Shown piece after piece: positions 11,542-20,728 of a stretch of 64,000 nt of DNA (position 1 is its first letter; each line of letters begins with the position of its first letter). Where the stretch lies: contig CBDAQO010000002.1 in NCBI GenBank assembly GCA_965199105.1, positions 806,001-870,000 on the forward strand. Direction: 5' to 3'. The notes beneath the pieces are model-generated. The model did no database searches. It was not told the DNA's origin and saw only the letters and a list, made by a program, of their open reading frames with translations. The DNA comes from LMUY01 sp965199105 (GTDB lineage Bacteria; Pseudomonadota; Alphaproteobacteria; Acetobacterales; Acetobacteraceae). A program made the translations under genes and the position numbers.

Positions 11542-12352
11542 CCCCTATGCCTGTACCAATTGTGGCCATTGGCAGAAGTATTTCGCCGTGCCGCCGCATT
11601 GCCCGGTGTGCTCGGACGTGCGCAACGACCTGCCGGCGGATGGCTGGGAGTTCATGACCCCGGGCGAGCTCGCGCCGAAGCTCGAGTATCACTGGCGCGA
11701 GGCGATCCCCGGCATTTGGGAGTTCTGGTCCACCCCGCGCTTCGGGCTGGACAGCCACGGCTGGTTGCTGTCCTACCCCGACGGCAACGTCGCGTTCGAG
11801 GCCGCGCCGCTTTACAACCCCGCGCAACTCGCCAAAATCGAGGCGCTTGGTGGCATCCGCTTCCTCGCCGCCTCGCACCCGCATGGCTACGGCGCGCTCT
11901 ACCAATTGCAGGACCATTTCCAACCGGACCTGTTGATCCAGAAGGACGACCTGGCCTGGACCAAGGCGATGCGGGTGACGCACCCCTATGACGAGGTGCA
12001 GGAAGTGCGCCCCGGCCTCACGCTCTACCACACGGGGGGCCACTATGACGGGCACGCCATCCTGCACGACCGGGAGCGGCGGGCGGTGTTTGCCGGGGAC
12101 TCGCTGAAGATCGACTTCGACGCGGACGGGTCGGCGCAGCGCATCTCGTGCCACAAGGCGTATCACAAGCAAATCCCGCTCTCGCGCGACGAGGTGCGGC
12201 GTTACCGGGCCGTGTATGAGCAGCTCGACTTTACCAGCGTGTTCACCCCGTTCGAGTATGCCACCCACACCAGCACCAAGGCGGCGTTGGCGCTGTTCGA
12301 CGAGATCCTGGCGGGACACCCGTTCACCACGCCGATCCCGATCCAGCGATGA
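11531..12352 (+). CDS. zinc-ribbon plus metallo-beta-lactamase-like protein
   Basis: A 273-residue protein. The N-terminus YACTNCGHWQK, followed by PPHCPVCSD, has two CxxC pairs typical of a zinc ribbon or rubredoxin-like knuckle. The rest resembles an MBL-fold hydrolase: SHPHGYGALYQL stands where the HxHxDH motif should be, followed by HTGGHYDGHAIL and FAGDSLKIDFD. The Asp of HxHxDH is absent (HPHGYG), so the metal site is unusual or reduced. It ends in a 4-bp ATGA overlap with the YcaO gene. The biochemical role is unknown. Confidence 0.7.
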   Translation: MPLSPYACTNCGHWQKYFAVPPHCPVCSDVRNDLPADGWEFMTPGELAPKLEYHWREAIPGIWEFWSTPRFGLDSHGWLLSYPDGNVAFEAAPLYNPAQLAKIEALGGIRFLAASHPHGYGALYQLQDHFQPDLLIQKDDLAWTKAMRVTHPYDEVQEVRPGLTLYHTGGHYDGHAILHDRERRAVFAGDSLKIDFDADGSAQRISCHKAYHKQIPLSRDEVRRYRAVYEQLDFTSVFTPFEYATHTSTKAALALFDEILAGHPFTTPIPIQR

Positions 12353-13851
12353 CCCACGTCCTGCCGCCGGACCTGCCGGACGTCGCCGCCACCTACATCG
12401 AGTCGATGCCGCCGGGTCGGGTGGAGCTGTTCAGCCTGGCGCCGCTCGACCGGACGGGCGTGGCCTGCTGGAACGCGATCTTCCTAAATAAGGATGGCAC
12501 GAGGTTCCACGGGGTAACGCCGCATGGCGTGGGCTACGGCACCACGGACGCCGAGGCCATCGTCGGCACCACGGGCGAACTGGCGGAGGCGGTGCATTCT
12601 GCGGGGGCGATCGCCCGGTTCGCCCGCCGGGTCGGGAGCTACGCGGCGCTGCGGGCGGAATTGGGCACGAGCGGTGTGGCGGACCCGCTGACGCTCTGCC
12701 TGCCCGCCGGCAGCCCGGTAGACCATGACACGGTGATGGAGTGGGTGCCCGCCCAGCGTTGGCCCGGCGGCGAGGCCGTGTTGGTGCCAACCGAGATCGC
12801 CGCCTGCTCGGTGGGGGATTTCACGCCGGGTTACCAGCCGTTCACCACCCCGATCACCAACGGCCTCGGCGCCGGGCCGACGCTCGACTTCGCCATCGGC
12901 CACGGCGTGTGCGAGCTGCTGCAGCGGGACGGCAACGGCCTCGGCTTCCGCGCCATGGACCGCGGCATCGTGCTCGACCTCGGCGACGGCCCGGCCGACC
13001 CGCGCACCCGCGCGTTGCTCGGCAAGCTGGCCGAACTCGGAATTGAGGTGCTGCCCAAGTTCGCCACCGACGAGTTCGGCGTCGCCGGCGTCTATTGCGT
13101 GGGGGGCGAGCGGGACGGGCGCGCGCCGTTCCCCATCATGGTCACGGCCGCGGGCGAGGCGGCTTCGCTCGACCGCGACCAAGCGCTGCGCAAGGCGCTG
13201 TTCGAGTTTGCCGCCGCCCGGGTCCGCAAGGCGTTCAGCCACGCCCCGCTGGCCGCGATCGAACGGATCGCGCCGCCAGGCTACGTCGAGCGGTTCCGCG
13301 GCTACCACTCGTTGGTTGGCGAGGAGAGCCGCGCGCTGCATGACATGATGGCCTGGCTGGACCAGGACGGCGCGACCTTGCGCGGCTACCTGGCCACCAG
13401 TGTGCTGTCCCGCCAGGCTTCGAAGCGGTTCGCCGACCTGCCGACATGGGACGGCCCGCTATCCGGCACGCCGATCGTGGCGGAACTCGCGCGGCGGTTC
13501 GCACAGCAGGGTATGGACATTCTGTTCGTGGATTTTTCGCCCGCCGCGGCCACTGGCGTGCACGTGGTGAAGGCGATCGTCGCGGGGCTCGAGGTGGAGA
13601 CGATGAGCTACCACCGCATCGGCCTGCGTGGCGTGCGCAAGCTGCTGGAGCGCGGCTCGCCGTTGGCCGGGCTTGGGCCGCCGCCGCCGGGTGCCGCCCC
13701 GGTCCGCCTGCCGCCGGGTGCCGCGGAGCAACTCGGTGGCCCCGCCTGGCTCGACGTCGCCGAGGTGGATCGTCTCGTCGGGCGGCTCTATCCGTTGTAT
13801 CGCGAACCCGAGGTGCATAGCGCGCCGATTGCAAGGGAGCGGCGAGCATGA
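12349..13851 (+). CDS. YcaO-domain protein
   Basis: A 500-residue YcaO-family protein. The signature region TNGLGAGPTLDFAIGHGVCE, then LLQRD, near residues 170-195 contains the Glu that helps bind Mg-ATP, and LDRDQALRKALFEFAAARV near 275 matches the second conserved helix. YcaO enzymes activate amide oxygens with ATP to make azolines, thioamides or amidines in peptides and other substrates. No precursor peptide, TfuA or dehydrogenase typical of RiPP clusters is adjacent, so a non-RiPP use is possible. The proline-rich C-terminal end typical of azoline cyclodehydratases is missing. Both ends overlap neighbouring genes by 4 bp (ATGA). Confidence 0.85.
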   Translation: MTHVLPPDLPDVAATYIESMPPGRVELFSLAPLDRTGVACWNAIFLNKDGTRFHGVTPHGVGYGTTDAEAIVGTTGELAEAVHSAGAIARFARRVGSYAALRAELGTSGVADPLTLCLPAGSPVDHDTVMEWVPAQRWPGGEAVLVPTEIAACSVGDFTPGYQPFTTPITNGLGAGPTLDFAIGHGVCELLQRDGNGLGFRAMDRGIVLDLGDGPADPRTRALLGKLAELGIEVLPKFATDEFGVAGVYCVGGERDGRAPFPIMVTAAGEAASLDRDQALRKALFEFAAARVRKAFSHAPLAAIERIAPPGYVERFRGYHSLVGEESRALHDMMAWLDQDGATLRGYLATSVLSRQASKRFADLPTWDGPLSGTPIVAELARRFAQQGMDILFVDFSPAAATGVHVVKAIVAGLEVETMSYHRIGLRGVRKLLERGSPLAGLGPPPPGAAPVRLPPGAAEQLGGPAWLDVAEVDRLVGRLYPLYREPEVHSAPIARERRA

Positions 13852-14681
13852 GCCTGCGCTTTGCCTTCAACACCAACGGTGCGGCGCATCACCGCCTGGA
13901 TGACGCGCTCACCCTGATTGCCGAAGCCGGCTACGACGGGGTCGCTCTGACGCTCGACATCCACCACCTGGACCCGTTCGACCCTGACTTCCTGCTCAAC
14001 ACGCGCCATCTCGCCGCCCGGTTGCGCGCGCTGAGCCTTGGGTGCGTGGTGGAGACGGGCGCTCGCTTCCTGCTCAATCCGCGCGCCAAGCACGAACCCA
14101 CGCTGATCTCCGCCGACCCGGATGGCCGCGCGCTGCGGCTCGATTTCCTGACCCGCGCGCTGACCGTGGTGGCGGAAACGGGCGGCGAGGCGATGAGCTT
14201 CTGGGCGGGCGTGCCCAAGCCGGGCGTTGCGCGGGCCGACGCACTGGGGTGGTTGGCGGAAGGCGTGAGCGAGGTAGTGGCGCGGGCCGAGGCGATGGGC
14301 GTGGTCGCGGCGCTCGAGCCGGAGCCGGGCATGCTGGTCGAGACGCTGGACGATTGGCGCGCCCTCGGCTTGCCCGGCCTGAAGCTCGCGCTGGACACGG
14401 GGCACTGCCTGGTCACCCAGGAACGGGACCCTGCGGCCGCCGTCCGCGAGTTCGCCGCCGAACTTGGCACGGTGACCGTCGAGGACATGAAGCGTGGCAG
14501 CCACATCCACCTGCCTTTCGGCGAGGGCGACATGGACGTGCCGGGCGTGCTGGCCGCGTTGGAGGCGATCGGCTTCACCAAGCTCATCTGCGTCGAGCTC
14601 TCGCGCGAGAGCCACCGCGCCGACACCATGATCCCGGCCGCGCTGGCTGCCCTGCGCGCGCCTGCCGTTGCGAGAGGGTAG
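13848..14681 (+). CDS. sugar phosphate isomerase/epimerase-like TIM barrel
   Basis: A 277-residue AP-endonuclease-2-type TIM barrel. Putative metal ligands lie in the usual order: ALEPEPGM near residue 160, LALDTGHC near 180, VTVEDMKRGSHIHLPFGEGDMD near 210-230 and CVELSRES near 250. Related enzymes act on inosose, hydroxypyruvate and other ketoses. Its position after YcaO (ATGA overlap) and before the glycosyltransferase suggests isomerisation of a cyclitol or sugar intermediate. The start at 13848 is set by the overlap. Confidence 0.85.
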   Translation: MSLRFAFNTNGAAHHRLDDALTLIAEAGYDGVALTLDIHHLDPFDPDFLLNTRHLAARLRALSLGCVVETGARFLLNPRAKHEPTLISADPDGRALRLDFLTRALTVVAETGGEAMSFWAGVPKPGVARADALGWLAEGVSEVVARAEAMGVVAALEPEPGMLVETLDDWRALGLPGLKLALDTGHCLVTQERDPAAAVREFAAELGTVTVEDMKRGSHIHLPFGEGDMDVPGVLAALEAIGFTKLICVELSRESHRADTMIPAALAALRAPAVARG

Positions 14682-14724
14682 GCCGCACGCCGACCGCACA
14701 CCGCCCACGAGAGGCCGCCCCGCA

Positions 14725-15939
14725 ATGCGCATCTGCTTCATCTCCCGCCGCTTCTTCCCGACCATCTCCGGCATGAGCGTCTACGCGCTCAACCTGCTGC
14801 GGGAGCTGACCGCGGCCGGGCATGACGTCACCATGATCAGCCAGTATCGCGGCGACCCGTTGGGCATCCGCGTGTATGGCGGCGGGCCTCCGCCCGAGGT
14901 GCCCGGCGTGCGCGTCATCGGGCTGGAGCAGGTGGGCGAGCAGGATGGCGGTGACTTCGAGACCGACGTCGCCAACATGAAGGCCTGTTTCCTCGCCGAG
15001 CACGCCCGGGCGCCGTTCGACATCCTGCACGCGCAATATGGCTACCCCTGCGGCTGGGCGGCGCTCGAGGCCTCCCGCGAAACCGGCGTGCCGACCGTGG
15101 TCTCCATCCAGGGCGGCGACGGCCACTGGGTCGGATCCTGCTGCGAGACCCATCGCCTGGCCATGGTGCGGGTGCTGGATCACGCCGGGGCGGTGCTGAT
15201 CGGCTGCCGCTCCTTCGCCGACGAGGTGACGGCCCGGCTCGGCACCCCTCCGGGCCGATTCACCATCGTGCCCGGCGCGGTCGACACCGCGCGCTTCTCG
15301 CCGGGCGCGCCGCCACCCGGGCCGCCCGTGCTGCTCTACCATGGCCGCGTGGACGCGCGGAAAGGCGTGCTCGACATGCTGGACGCGATCGAGCCGCTGG
15401 TGCGGGAGGGCGGGCGCTTCCGCCTGCTGATCTCGGGCATTGGGCCGACGTTCGACGAGACCGCGGCGCGGATTGCGGCGCTGGGCTTGGGCGAGCACGC
15501 CACGATGACCGGGTACGTGGACTATGCCGACGTGCCGGAGGTGTATCGCCGGGCCAGCATCTTCGTCTCGCCGACCTATGCCGAAGGGTTTTCCAACACC
15601 ATCCTCGAGGCGATGGCGAGCGGGTTGGCGGTGGTGTCCTGCCGCTCGGTTGGGGTGGTGGACTGCATCCGTGACGGCGAGAACGGCTTGCTCACCGAGC
15701 CCGGCGACGTTCCCGCGCTCACGGCGGCGCTGCGGCAGGTGTTGACCGACCGGGCCCTGCGCACCCGCTTGGCCGACGCCGCGCTGGACGAGTGTCGCCG
15801 CGTGTATTCCTGGGGCACGGTGGGGCGGCAGATCATGGCGGTCTATGCCGGCCTGCTGGGCACGGCGCCGGACCGGGCGTGGCGGATGGACCTGCCCGTC
15901 ACGGCTTGCCGTTTTCGCGCCGAACCGCATTTGCTTTAG
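14725..15939 (+). CDS. GT4-family glycosyltransferase
   Basis: A 404-residue retaining glycosyltransferase of GT-B fold. The N-terminus MRICFISRRFFPTISGMSVY has the nucleotide-sugar acceptor loop typical of GT4. The C-terminal domain carries LLYHGRVDARKG and the EX7E motif in EGFSNTILEAMASG near residue 290. The layout resembles MshA, which adds GlcNAc to inositol phosphate in mycothiol synthesis, and an Ino1 and a PIG-L deacetylase share the operon; this analogy is inference. A 43-bp gap precedes the ATG at 14725. The upstream in-frame GTG at 14668 would lie inside the isomerase gene and is less likely. Confidence 0.85.
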   Translation: MRICFISRRFFPTISGMSVYALNLLRELTAAGHDVTMISQYRGDPLGIRVYGGGPPPEVPGVRVIGLEQVGEQDGGDFETDVANMKACFLAEHARAPFDILHAQYGYPCGWAALEASRETGVPTVVSIQGGDGHWVGSCCETHRLAMVRVLDHAGAVLIGCRSFADEVTARLGTPPGRFTIVPGAVDTARFSPGAPPPGPPVLLYHGRVDARKGVLDMLDAIEPLVREGGRFRLLISGIGPTFDETAARIAALGLGEHATMTGYVDYADVPEVYRRASIFVSPTYAEGFSNTILEAMASGLAVVSCRSVGVVDCIRDGENGLLTEPGDVPALTAALRQVLTDRALRTRLADAALDECRRVYSWGTVGRQIMAVYAGLLGTAPDRAWRMDLPVTACRFRAEPHLL

Positions 15940-15942
15940 GCA

Positions 15943-16692
15943 ATGCCCACGGCGCTGTTCCTGTCGCCCCATCTGGACGACGTGGTGTTTTCCTGCGGCG
16001 GCCTGGCGACGGTGCTGGCCGGCCGGGGCTGGCGGACCGTGCTGGCCACCGCGTTCACCCGGTCGGTGGTGCCGGCGACCGGGTTCGCGCTCGCCTGCCA
16101 ATTGGACAAGGGCTTGCCGGCCAGCGCTGACTACATGGCGCTGCGGCGCGCCGAGGATCGCGTCGCTGGCGATATCCTAGGCTTCACCGCGGTGCGCTGG
16201 CTGGACCTGCTGGAGGCGCCGCATCGGGGCTACGGCTCGGCGGCGGCGCTGTTCGGCCCGTTGCGGCCGGACGACGACGTGGCGCACCCGCTCGACCAGG
16301 CGCTGGCAGAGTTGGCGGGCGAGTTCGACGCCGACCTGGTGCTGGCGCCGCAAGCGTTGGGCAACCATGTCGACCATCAGCAGGTGGTGCTGGCAGCGTT
16401 GCGGCGGTTTTCCCGCGGCCGGCTGGCGTTCTACCGCGATACCCCCTACGCGCTTCGCCAGCCGCTCGCCCGGCCCAGCCCTGCGGTGCCGCCCGGGGCG
16501 GACGTGGTGATCCCGATTGCGGCGGGGTTGGCGGCCAAGGTCGCGGCGGCGCAGGCCTACACCACGCAGATCGGCTTCCAGTTCGGCGGAGCGGACGCGC
16601 TTGCTGCCGCCCTGACCGACTTCGCCTGGGCGGAAGGCAAGGATCAGCCGGCAGAACGGTTCATTGGTGAATTACTGATGCAGACGCCGTGA
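15943..16692 (+). CDS. PIG-L family N-acetyl-sugar deacetylase
   Basis: A 249-residue LmbE/PIG-L protein with the zinc motif SPHLDDVVFSCGG (HxDD) at residues 8-20 and the distal NHVDHQQV (HxxH) near residue 140. This family removes N-acetyl groups from GlcNAc conjugates such as GlcNAc-inositol (MshB) and GlcNAc-malate (BshB). It starts 3 bp after the glycosyltransferase, so the pair probably acts in sequence: glycosylation followed by deacetylation. It is the last gene of the coupled run; a 135-bp gap follows. Confidence 0.88.
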   Translation: MPTALFLSPHLDDVVFSCGGLATVLAGRGWRTVLATAFTRSVVPATGFALACQLDKGLPASADYMALRRAEDRVAGDILGFTAVRWLDLLEAPHRGYGSAAALFGPLRPDDDVAHPLDQALAELAGEFDADLVLAPQALGNHVDHQQVVLAALRRFSRGRLAFYRDTPYALRQPLARPSPAVPPGADVVIPIAAGLAAKVAAAQAYTTQIGFQFGGADALAAALTDFAWAEGKDQPAERFIGELLMQTP

Positions 16693-16827
16693 GCGGCGCG
16701 GCTGGAGCAACGTGGGAGCTTTTCCCTTTGGCGCGGTTTGGTGTTATCCGCGGCCATTCCCAAGACACAATGTGGCGGTATCACCCACAGGCCATCCCCG
16801 GCGCAAACCCCTTGCCTCCAGGTTGAG

Positions 16828-18687
16828 ATGACGGTCCATTTCGCTCCTCCGCCGCGCCAGCGTGCGACCAACGCGTCCCCCCAGCCCGCGGCGTATCGCC
16901 TGGAGACTGGCCGGCTGGAACGGTTGCTGCGCCGGGTCGCGTTTGCCGGTCCGGTGCTGCTGCTGCCGCTGCTCGGCACCTGGCTGGCGGCGCGGCTGAC
17001 GCAAGCGGGCGGGGACCCGGCGCGGCCGGTGCTGCTGGTGCTGCTGTTCGGCAACCTGCTCTATCTGGCGCTCACCGGCTGGCCCGGCGTGCTCGGCGCG
17101 CTCACCCGCTTGCGCACTCGGCCCTGGCTGCCGCGCGCGGTGGTGCCTGCGTCGTCCCGCAGCCGCACCGCGGTGTTGTTCCCGGTCTACAACGAAGACC
17201 CGGACGCCGTGTTCACCGCGGCGGAAGTGATGGCGGGAGCGATGCTCGACCACGGCATGGACGATGTGGACCTGTTCGTGCTCAGCGACACGCAGGACCC
17301 GGCGCGCGCCGCGGCGGAGCAGGCCGCCTACGCGCTGCGCCAGCCCGCCTTGGGCAGCCGGTTGCGCTATCGTCGCCGCAGCCCGAACACCCGGCGCAAG
17401 GTGGGCAATATCGCCGATTTCTGTGACCGCTGGGGTGCCGACTACGACTACATGGTGGTGCTGGACGCCGACAGCCTGATGGCCGCGCCCACCGTGGCCA
17501 CGCTGATCGGCATGATGGACGCCAACCCGCGCGCCGGGCTGATCCAGACCGTGCCTTATGCGGTGGGCCGCGAGACGTTGTTCGCCCGCATCCAGCAATT
17601 CGCCGCCCGGCTTTACACGCCGCTGCTGGTGGAGGGGCTGGCGTTCTGGCAGGGCTGCGACAGCAACTACTGGGGCCACAACGCCATCATCCGCATCGCC
17701 CCGTTCATGGCGCATTGCGATCTGCCCACCCTGCCCGGGCGGGAGCCCTTCGGCGGCGATATCCTGTGCCATGATGTGGTGGAAGCGGCGCTGATGCGGC
17801 GGGGCGGCTGGGAGGTGTGGATGCTGCCGGCACTGCCCGCCAGCTACGAGGCGTTGCCCGCCAACATGGTGGATTTCGCCCAGCGGGAGCGGCGGTGGTG
17901 CCAGGGCAACATGCAGCATCTCGGCGTGTTGCCGATGCGCGGCCTGCGCCCGGTCGGCCGCTACCACCTGGGATTGGGCGTGCTGAACTACCTCTCCGGC
18001 CCGGTCATGGTGGGCTTCACCGGCCTCGCTTTAGCGGACGGCGTGTGCGGCGGCGGCTTCGCCACCCGGCTGTTCGCCACCACGCGGTGGGAAGGCCCGG
18101 CCTTCATCGCACTCACCTTCGCGCTGCTCTATGCCGCTAAGCTGTGCAGCCTAGCCCTCGCGGTGGCCGATCGCGATACCGCAGCGCTGTTTGGCGGCCG
18201 CGCTCGGCTGCTGGCGAGTGCTGCGCTGGAGCAGGCCTGCGCCATGGTCAGCGCGCCCGTGCTGTTGTTGTTCTACACCCGCTTCATCGCCGCGATGCTG
18301 TCTGGCAAGACCGTGCAGTGGGACGCGCAATCGCGGGACGACCGAGGGATCTCCTGGTCCGAAGCGTGGCGCCGCATGCGGCTGCCGTTCACCGCGGGGC
18401 TGCTCTGGCTGGTTGGCGCGGCGGCGATCGGCGGTTCGGCCCTGAGCTGGTCTGCCACGCTGATCCCTGGCCTGCTGTTGGCCACACCCGTGGCGGTCTG
18501 GACCAGCCAGCGCCGGCTCGGCTTGGCCGCCAAGCGGTTGGGGCTGTTCCTGACCGAGGACGAGCTTGCGCCGAGCCCCGTGCTTCGAGCCTACGAGCGC
18601 GCCATGGTGCGGGACACGACGCTGCGGCTGGCGCCCGAACCTGCCGCCGCGCGCGGCGAGAGCTGGGCCAGCGTCGAAGCGCCGTAG
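16828..18687 (+). CDS. opgH: periplasmic glucan (OPG) glucosyltransferase
   Basis: A 619-residue inner-membrane GT2 enzyme that polymerises glucose for osmoregulated periplasmic glucans. TM segments occur near residues 35-80 (VAFAGPVLLLPLLGTWLAA, then LLLVLLFGNLLYLAL) and several in the C-terminal half. Catalytic motifs: VFPVYNEDP, VVLDADSLM (DxD) and QRERRWCQGN (QxxRW). The ATG at 16828 follows AGGTTGAG and is preferred over a GTG at 16738. It is shorter than typical OpgH (about 700-850 aa) and no opgG partner lies in this window. Confidence 0.9.
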   Translation: MTVHFAPPPRQRATNASPQPAAYRLETGRLERLLRRVAFAGPVLLLPLLGTWLAARLTQAGGDPARPVLLVLLFGNLLYLALTGWPGVLGALTRLRTRPWLPRAVVPASSRSRTAVLFPVYNEDPDAVFTAAEVMAGAMLDHGMDDVDLFVLSDTQDPARAAAEQAAYALRQPALGSRLRYRRRSPNTRRKVGNIADFCDRWGADYDYMVVLDADSLMAAPTVATLIGMMDANPRAGLIQTVPYAVGRETLFARIQQFAARLYTPLLVEGLAFWQGCDSNYWGHNAIIRIAPFMAHCDLPTLPGREPFGGDILCHDVVEAALMRRGGWEVWMLPALPASYEALPANMVDFAQRERRWCQGNMQHLGVLPMRGLRPVGRYHLGLGVLNYLSGPVMVGFTGLALADGVCGGGFATRLFATTRWEGPAFIALTFALLYAAKLCSLALAVADRDTAALFGGRARLLASAALEQACAMVSAPVLLLFYTRFIAAMLSGKTVQWDAQSRDDRGISWSEAWRRMRLPFTAGLLWLVGAAAIGGSALSWSATLIPGLLLATPVAVWTSQRRLGLAAKRLGLFLTEDELAPSPVLRAYERAMVRDTTLRLAPEPAAARGESWASVEAP

Positions 18688-18755
18688 GTACTGAAAAAGA
18701 GCAGCTTTATCCAAGCCTTCGGGTCGCCAAGCGACTCCGATTGCTCGATGCTGCT

Positions 18756-19538
<783 letters not shown>

Positions 19539-19553
19539 GGTCGGGTCCCTTTA

Positions 19554-20726
19554 TTAGCGGTTGTGAGCACGGGCGAACTCACGCTCGAGGCCGCGGCTGT
19601 AGCGGGCCATCGTGTAGCAGAACACGAAGTAGATCGCGGCCAGGAAGACGTAGATTTCGGTCGAATACGCGGCCCAGACCGGCTCGCTCATGGCGATCTT
19701 GCCGGCGCCGAGCAGGTCGAACAGGCCAATGATCAACACCAGGCTGGTGTCCTTGAAGAAGCCGATGAACGTGTTGACCAGCGGCGGGATGACCAAGCGC
19801 AGCGCTTGCGGCAGGATGATGAGGCCAGTCTTCTTCCAATAGGACAGGCCTAACGCATCCGCCGCCTCGGTCTGGCCCTTCGGCAGGGCCTGCAAGCCGC
19901 CGCGCACGATCTCGGCCAGGTAGGCGCCGGTAAACAGGATGATCGCCACCTGGGCGCGCAGTAGCTTGTCGATGTCCATGCCTTCGGGCAGGAACAGCGG
20001 CAGTAGCACGCTGGCCATGAACAGCAGCGAGATCAGCGGCACGCCGCGGATGAGTTCCACGTAGAGCACGCAGAGCGCCTTGACCGCCGGCAGATGTTGC
20101 GAGCGCCGCCCGAGTGCCACCAGGACAGCGAGCGGAAAGGCGAAGGCGGCGCCGAACGTAGCCAGGATCAGGGTGAGCGGGAGGCCGCCCCATTGGTCCT
20201 GCGGCACATAGGCCAAGCCGAGCAGGCCGCCCCACATCAGCACGCCGATGGCGGTGAGCACGGCCAGCCACACCAGGATCAGTTCGCGCCGCCACATTCG
20301 CCGCCAAGCGGACACGGCGTAGAGGCCGATGAACAGCCCGATGACGAGCAATGGGCGCCACTGCATGGCGTAGGGGTAGCGGCCGAACAGGATGAGCCGG
20401 TATTTTTCGTGCACGATCGCCCAGCAGGCGCCGACGCCCTGCACGCGCTGGCAGGCCGCGGTGTCCGGCCCGTTGGCGCCCTGCGGAACGGTCCAGACGG
20501 CGTTGACCACGCCCCAACTGAGCATCGTCACGGCCAAATAGAGGATGATCGCGCCGAACAGCACGGTGGCAATGCTCGACGGGATGGACTGGAAAAGGTT
20601 GTCCCTAAGCCAGCCGAACGGGCCGCGGGAGGCGACCCGCGGACGCGCCCTGGAGGTGGGGATGGGGGCTGGCTGACCGGCAACGGAGGGAACCGGGTCG
20701 AGCCCGGAGCTTGCGAGATCGCTCAT
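19554..20726 (-). CDS. aapM: general L-amino acid ABC transporter permease
   Basis: A 390-residue permease starting at the ATG whose complement is at 20724-20726, immediately after the aapQ stop. Multiple TM helices are visible (IATVLFGAIILYLAVTML near 55, LLVIGLFIGLYAV near 130). The EAA loop TEAADALGLSYWKKTGLIIL, followed by PQALR, near 310 contacts the ATPase. It forms the heteromeric inner-membrane channel with AapQ for broad-range amino-acid uptake. Confidence 0.94.
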   Translation of the reverse strand: MSDLASSGLDPVPSVAGQPAPIPTSRARPRVASRGPFGWLRDNLFQSIPSSIATVLFGAIILYLAVTMLSWGVVNAVWTVPQGANGPDTAACQRVQGVGACWAIVHEKYRLILFGRYPYAMQWRPLLVIGLFIGLYAVSAWRRMWRRELILVWLAVLTAIGVLMWGGLLGLAYVPQDQWGGLPLTLILATFGAAFAFPLAVLVALGRRSQHLPAVKALCVLYVELIRGVPLISLLFMASVLLPLFLPEGMDIDKLLRAQVAIILFTGAYLAEIVRGGLQALPKGQTEAADALGLSYWKKTGLIILPQALRLVIPPLVNTFIGFFKDTSLVLIIGLFDLLGAGKIAMSEPVWAAYSTEIYVFLAAIYFVFCYTMARYSRGLEREFARAHNR

Positions 20727-20728
20727 GC

